A stretch of 64,000 bases of DNA, from assembly GCA_019915135.1 (NCBI GenBank), contig JAHLMK010000001.1:620001-684000 (forward strand), written 5' to 3'. Origin of the DNA: Strobilurus pachycystidiatus (Eukaryota; Basidiomycota; Agaricomycetes; Agaricales; Physalacriaceae). A program made the position numbers and the translations under genes. Position 1 is the stretch's first letter; every line of letters starts with the position of its first letter. Below are positions 61,201 through 64,000 of this stretch, piece by piece. The notes under the pieces are model-generated. The model was not told where the DNA came from. It saw nothing but the letters and a program-made list of their open reading frames with translations, and made no database searches.

Positions 61201-62054
61201 TTACATACAAAAGGATTGAGAGACGATGACACTTACGATACATGGGCGGCGCATGGAACGAGAAAACCTGCCCGCATAAATCCACCTCGCCATATGCTAC
61301 ATAGATATCAGGAAAGATCAGTCTTGCGAGCGGTTGTCATGGCATGGAACGTACATTGAGCATTCCCCGTGAAGAGCATGCTCCTTTGTGTTTGTGTGAT
61401 TGGGCAAGGGAAGCGCGTCGTGCCAGAAGAGTGACAGATCACAGCTGGGCTATCCAGGTTGATATGATGCGACACCAAGGAAGGCGCACTTTCACGACCC
61501 TCATGCGTATATAGTTGGGAAAATGTGGGCATCGGGTGTACCGTCAAGCCGTCGCCGAGTTCCCTCTTGACTTGGGCGGCGAGGCTTTGCATCCCAGCAT
61601 CGGCGCTAACATACAGAATCGTGCACCCCGTCGTCTTGAGAAGATGAACAACAGCTGGCGCGGTATTACGAGGAGAGATTGGAAACGGCGCCAGGCCGAT
61701 TCCCATGACCGCGGATATGAACGAAGAGAATGTGATAGTATCTTGACACGTATTTCGTGTCAGCGGTATAGAAGGGCGATGGCCAAACGGACCTGTATTC
61801 GCCAACATTCCGACAACGGTCGGGGTTCCTTTACAATCTGCGGGAATGAGCTGAGCAGCATAACGGAACGCCATGATAGCTTCTGCCCATGGAATATCGC
61901 GGCGAAAACCAGTCAACGGATCCTCGTAGCAGTAGAGAGTATGAGTAGGGCTATGTTTGGCATGAAATTCGAAGAGGTCGGGTACGAGAATCGATCCATC
62001 AAGGGGCGGGATTCTGTATGTTGAGTGAGAGGCGCCTTGGGATGTTAAGTTCAT
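58286..62054 (-). CDS. A-T-TE NRPS-like synthetase, intact copy 3
   Basis: Eighteen exons sum to 2868 nt, 955 aa, the usual size of adenylation-thiolation-thioesterase enzymes. Exons: 61793-62054, 61355-61741, 61237-61296, 61141-61172, 60961-61092, 60850-60903, 60714-60796, 60633-60667, 60544-60578, 60290-60494, 60211-60236, 60145-60150, 60073-60091, 59870-60020, 59763-59820, 59447-59706, 59109-59398, 58286-59058. The A domain (about 1-530) has CHSSGTTRFPCPI, YGCTETN and HSTGEKTNPIPIE. The carrier domain has DDDDIFASGGDSLG with Ser602 for phosphopantetheine. The TE has the nucleophile in AGYSGSN, Asp in FLDMFP and His in GGHYEFL. It would activate a carboxylic acid as AMP ester, load it on the carrier and release it by TE. 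The usual core Lys after SSGTTG..P is Cys here. Substrate unknown. Confidence 0.85.
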
Positions 62055-62141
62055 GGCTGAGAGTGGGGAGCGCCCCAAGATCAAACGGTCCATATATATA
62101 TGCTTGATCCATGGGAGCCCGTTTACACATTGCTGGCTGTT

Positions 62142-62156
62142 CCGGTCAATCAACGG
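62142..62156 (-). promoter_or_regulatory. Shared promoter element of synthetase copies (copy 3)
   Basis: CCGTTGATTGACCGGA on the minus strand lies about 90-100 bp before ATG 62054, with TATATATATGG between. The same element precedes copies 1 and 2. Confidence 0.55.
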
Positions 62157-63174
62157 CTAAGGAGCCTTCCGATCTCAGTCAGATACCCCGATACGCCCTG
62201 CTGGGACGGTAAAAATCAAAGAGGAAGCTTCCAGCCGGACTTGGGCGTCCTCAAATCCTCTGCAATATCTTTCTTGGTTACCGCGCGAAGACCGCGGAAT
62301 TGTCATCGGCCCAGCGCACATTTAGCGACTGGATAACCTGGGATAGACCTGTTGGTTGAAAGCGTTCTCACCGAGCATACCATCAACCATCACAAACTGC
62401 ATTTTCGGTATTCGCCCATCACAATTCAATTTCGGATGCGGCAAGCAATGCTTGTATTGTTCGAATGCCTGGATGCGGTGGTCAAGCCAAGGAAGATAGC
62501 GCAAAGACACTGGTCCAATGATCTACTCGAAATGAACGTTGCTTCTTCAGCGCCGAAAGATGATTTGATAAGAGATGGATTACGAGGGTAGCCAAAATAA
62601 AGCCGTCGCCGCCCTTTACGCGCGTCCGAAACCAGTCTTTACTCCCTGCTCAATTATTTTCGGTGGTCTGCTCATATATTAAGGTGTAGAAGAACAAAAG
62701 CCGCGCCTGAAGCTTACGCAGCTGTAAGTGGCACAATTAATGAGCCCAAGCATAGGTACTACCGCCTGACTCTGAGCAAGACGGTTGTTTTGTCGCGTGT
62801 TCATGAAAGCCGGCCGCTTGAGCGGGCTGAGGACGCCACACGTTCGTCGCCAAAGCAGAAGACGAGATGCAGGGAAAGAGGGAAAGAATGGGAAGGCGGA
62901 CCGGCGGTGATCCCGCGGATGCGGACCGATGGACCGATTACTAGAATTGGCAGCAGTCGTCGGTTGGTGGCTTGGCTTCGCCCTTCATCATGCATCATGT
63001 CGCGGCTCCCTTTCTTAAGACTGTCCCACACTGTGAGGCTTATGTATTCCCTCTGACTTGCAAGTATATCAATCCTGCCCAGAATTTACTGCCTTCGAAA
63101 ACCGGGCAGCAGACCGCGATGATACATGTCCCATACTGACCCTTTGGTCATATTACTTAGCCCGACCGTGGTTG
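62157..63174. other. Intergenic region, no gene seen
   Basis: Upstream flank of the intact synthetase. Unlike copies 1 and 2, no F-box gene lies head to head here. Short frames without features only. Confidence 0.4.
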
Positions 63175-63419
63175 TCAATCTGTGGACCATCCTTCGTCGC
63201 AACCAATTCCATATGGTATGTTCAATTGTTACCGTTGGGAGGGTTTCGTTGGCTGACATACAATAAGCTCTATTGTTATCATGATCCTTGTTGCGCTATG
63301 AAGCCAGGGTGACACCTCGGCTCTCCGTCAGCTTTTAAGCAGCACAGAACAATGGAGAGGCATTACTGTTCCCATTTGTCGCCGGCGACCAACCTGAACG
63401 CGCCTTCCTCGCCCTGCCC

Positions 63420-64000
63420 ATGGAAAACGTGGCTCCCCTGCCCCTCTACGCCTCGCGCGTCAATGACCGTGAAGTGCGCTACATTCCTCCACCGAGCTAT
63501 GACGCCGTTCTATGCATGAAGATACAGGGCAGCTTGGACACGGTATTTGGCCGAAATCCCATGCTTCCTCCAGGCGAACGAGTCATACACCTTGGCGAGC
63601 CTAGTTGCGCCAACGCTGCTCTCATCATTCTCGCACTTGTACACGACTGTTTCGTTGCGACCCACCCACTCCCTCGCGGCTCGGACGCCGATATTGACGA
63701 TGCGTTTTCGCTCCGTTTTCACCTCCTCTCCCTGTCCATTGTCGGCGAAGATATCCAGGAGTACGAGCAGGCCCTCGAGAAGGAGGGCTCCAATGACATG
63801 TTCGCAGTCATTCAACGTCTCCTCTCCCTCCGACACCGCACAATATTTCTTGATCGTGCTCACGGTCGTTCTGATCAATGGCTCAACGAAAAAGAAGAGC
63901 TGTGCGCCATCATACACACTCTTCTCGATCGACCCTCGCTAGGTCTAAAGACCAAAGCGGAGATTTCCTCATATCGCCAATTACTTGAGGATATTCGCAC
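63420..64000 (+). CDS. Unknown protein, duplicate 2 (cut by window end)
   Basis: Near-identical to 56846 onward; the visible protein starts MENVAPLPLYASRVND. Only scattered substitutions are seen (for example RSNQWLNEKVELSAII there, RSDQWLNEKEELCAII here). The frame is open to the window edge. The upstream block from about 63175 is also duplicated. It is a recent direct duplication. Confidence 0.75.
   Translation, partial: MENVAPLPLYASRVNDREVRYIPPPSYDAVLCMKIQGSLDTVFGRNPMLPPGERVIHLGEPSCANAALIILALVHDCFVATHPLPRGSDADIDDAFSLRFHLLSLSIVGEDIQEYEQALEKEGSNDMFAVIQRLLSLRHRTIFLDRAHGRSDQWLNEKEELCAIIHTLLDRPSLGLKTKAEISSYRQLLEDIR

Overview
This is a nuclear window from a basidiomycete fungus, most likely an Agaricomycete. 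Genes are dense on both strands. Introns are short (about 45-70 bp, GT-AG with CTRAY-like branch sites) and very small exons are common. The gene families fit: an A-T-TE NRPS-like synthetase, F-box repeat families, an eight-exon seven-helix membrane family, GH16, an arrestin-like protein, a Cdc10-type septin, BiP and Mrp51. All gene models below were spliced by hand. Exon sums were checked for frame where coordinates are listed.

Layout. 1-1730: 5' part of an LTR retrotransposon (gag and probable LTR), minus strand, running off the left edge. 2.2-4.7 kb: a 737-aa protein with three receiver-like (pseudo-REC) modules. 5.0-6.95 kb: F-box/WD40 protein (minus). 7.3-8.7 kb: membrane protein paralogue 1 (minus). 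9.34-10.44 kb: a 1.1-kb DNA transposon with 23-bp terminal inverted repeats, a 7-bp target duplication and subterminal TTGAC arrays. 11.1 kb: small conserved fungal protein. 12.3-14.6 kb: arrestin-like protein. 14.8-16.2 kb: Aha1-type Hsp90 co-chaperone with a C-terminal membrane helix. 16.5-17.9 and 19.0-20.5 kb: membrane paralogues 2 and 3. 20.6-22.5 kb: secreted 5'-nucleotidase (minus). 23.5-25.3 kb: mitochondrial ribosomal protein bS1m/Mrp51 with a long acidic tract. 25.8-27.5 kb: membrane paralogue 4 (minus) plus a 5'-nucleotidase relic, an inverted copy of the 18-20.7 kb segment. 29.3-30.8 kb: GH16 hydrolase.

The right half is a repeatedly duplicated accessory region. It holds two D-amino-acid oxidase genes (31.9-33.4 and 42.7-44.2 kb), two F-box genes (37.7-39.5 and 44.3-46.0 kb) and three copies of an adenylation-thiolation-thioesterase (A-T-TE) synthetase. 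Two synthetase copies are decayed (35.2-36.9 and 46.7-49.0 kb) and one is intact (58.3-62.05 kb, 955 aa, 18 exons). In both decayed blocks the synthetase and the F-box gene start head to head. Interleaved are a BiP-like Hsp70 (49.1-51.8 kb), an SH3-domain membrane protein (52.5-53.5 kb), a Cdc10-like septin (54.85-56.07 kb) and two near-identical copies of an unknown gene (56.8 kb, and 63.4 kb cut by the window end).

The most interesting biology I see is the recurrent association of an A-T-TE synthetase with a D-amino-acid oxidase. Characterised A-T-TE quinone synthetases use alpha-keto acids, and an amino-acid oxidase makes alpha-keto acids, so the two could act in sequence; this is inference. 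The triple receiver-like protein and the inverted segmental duplication are also notable.
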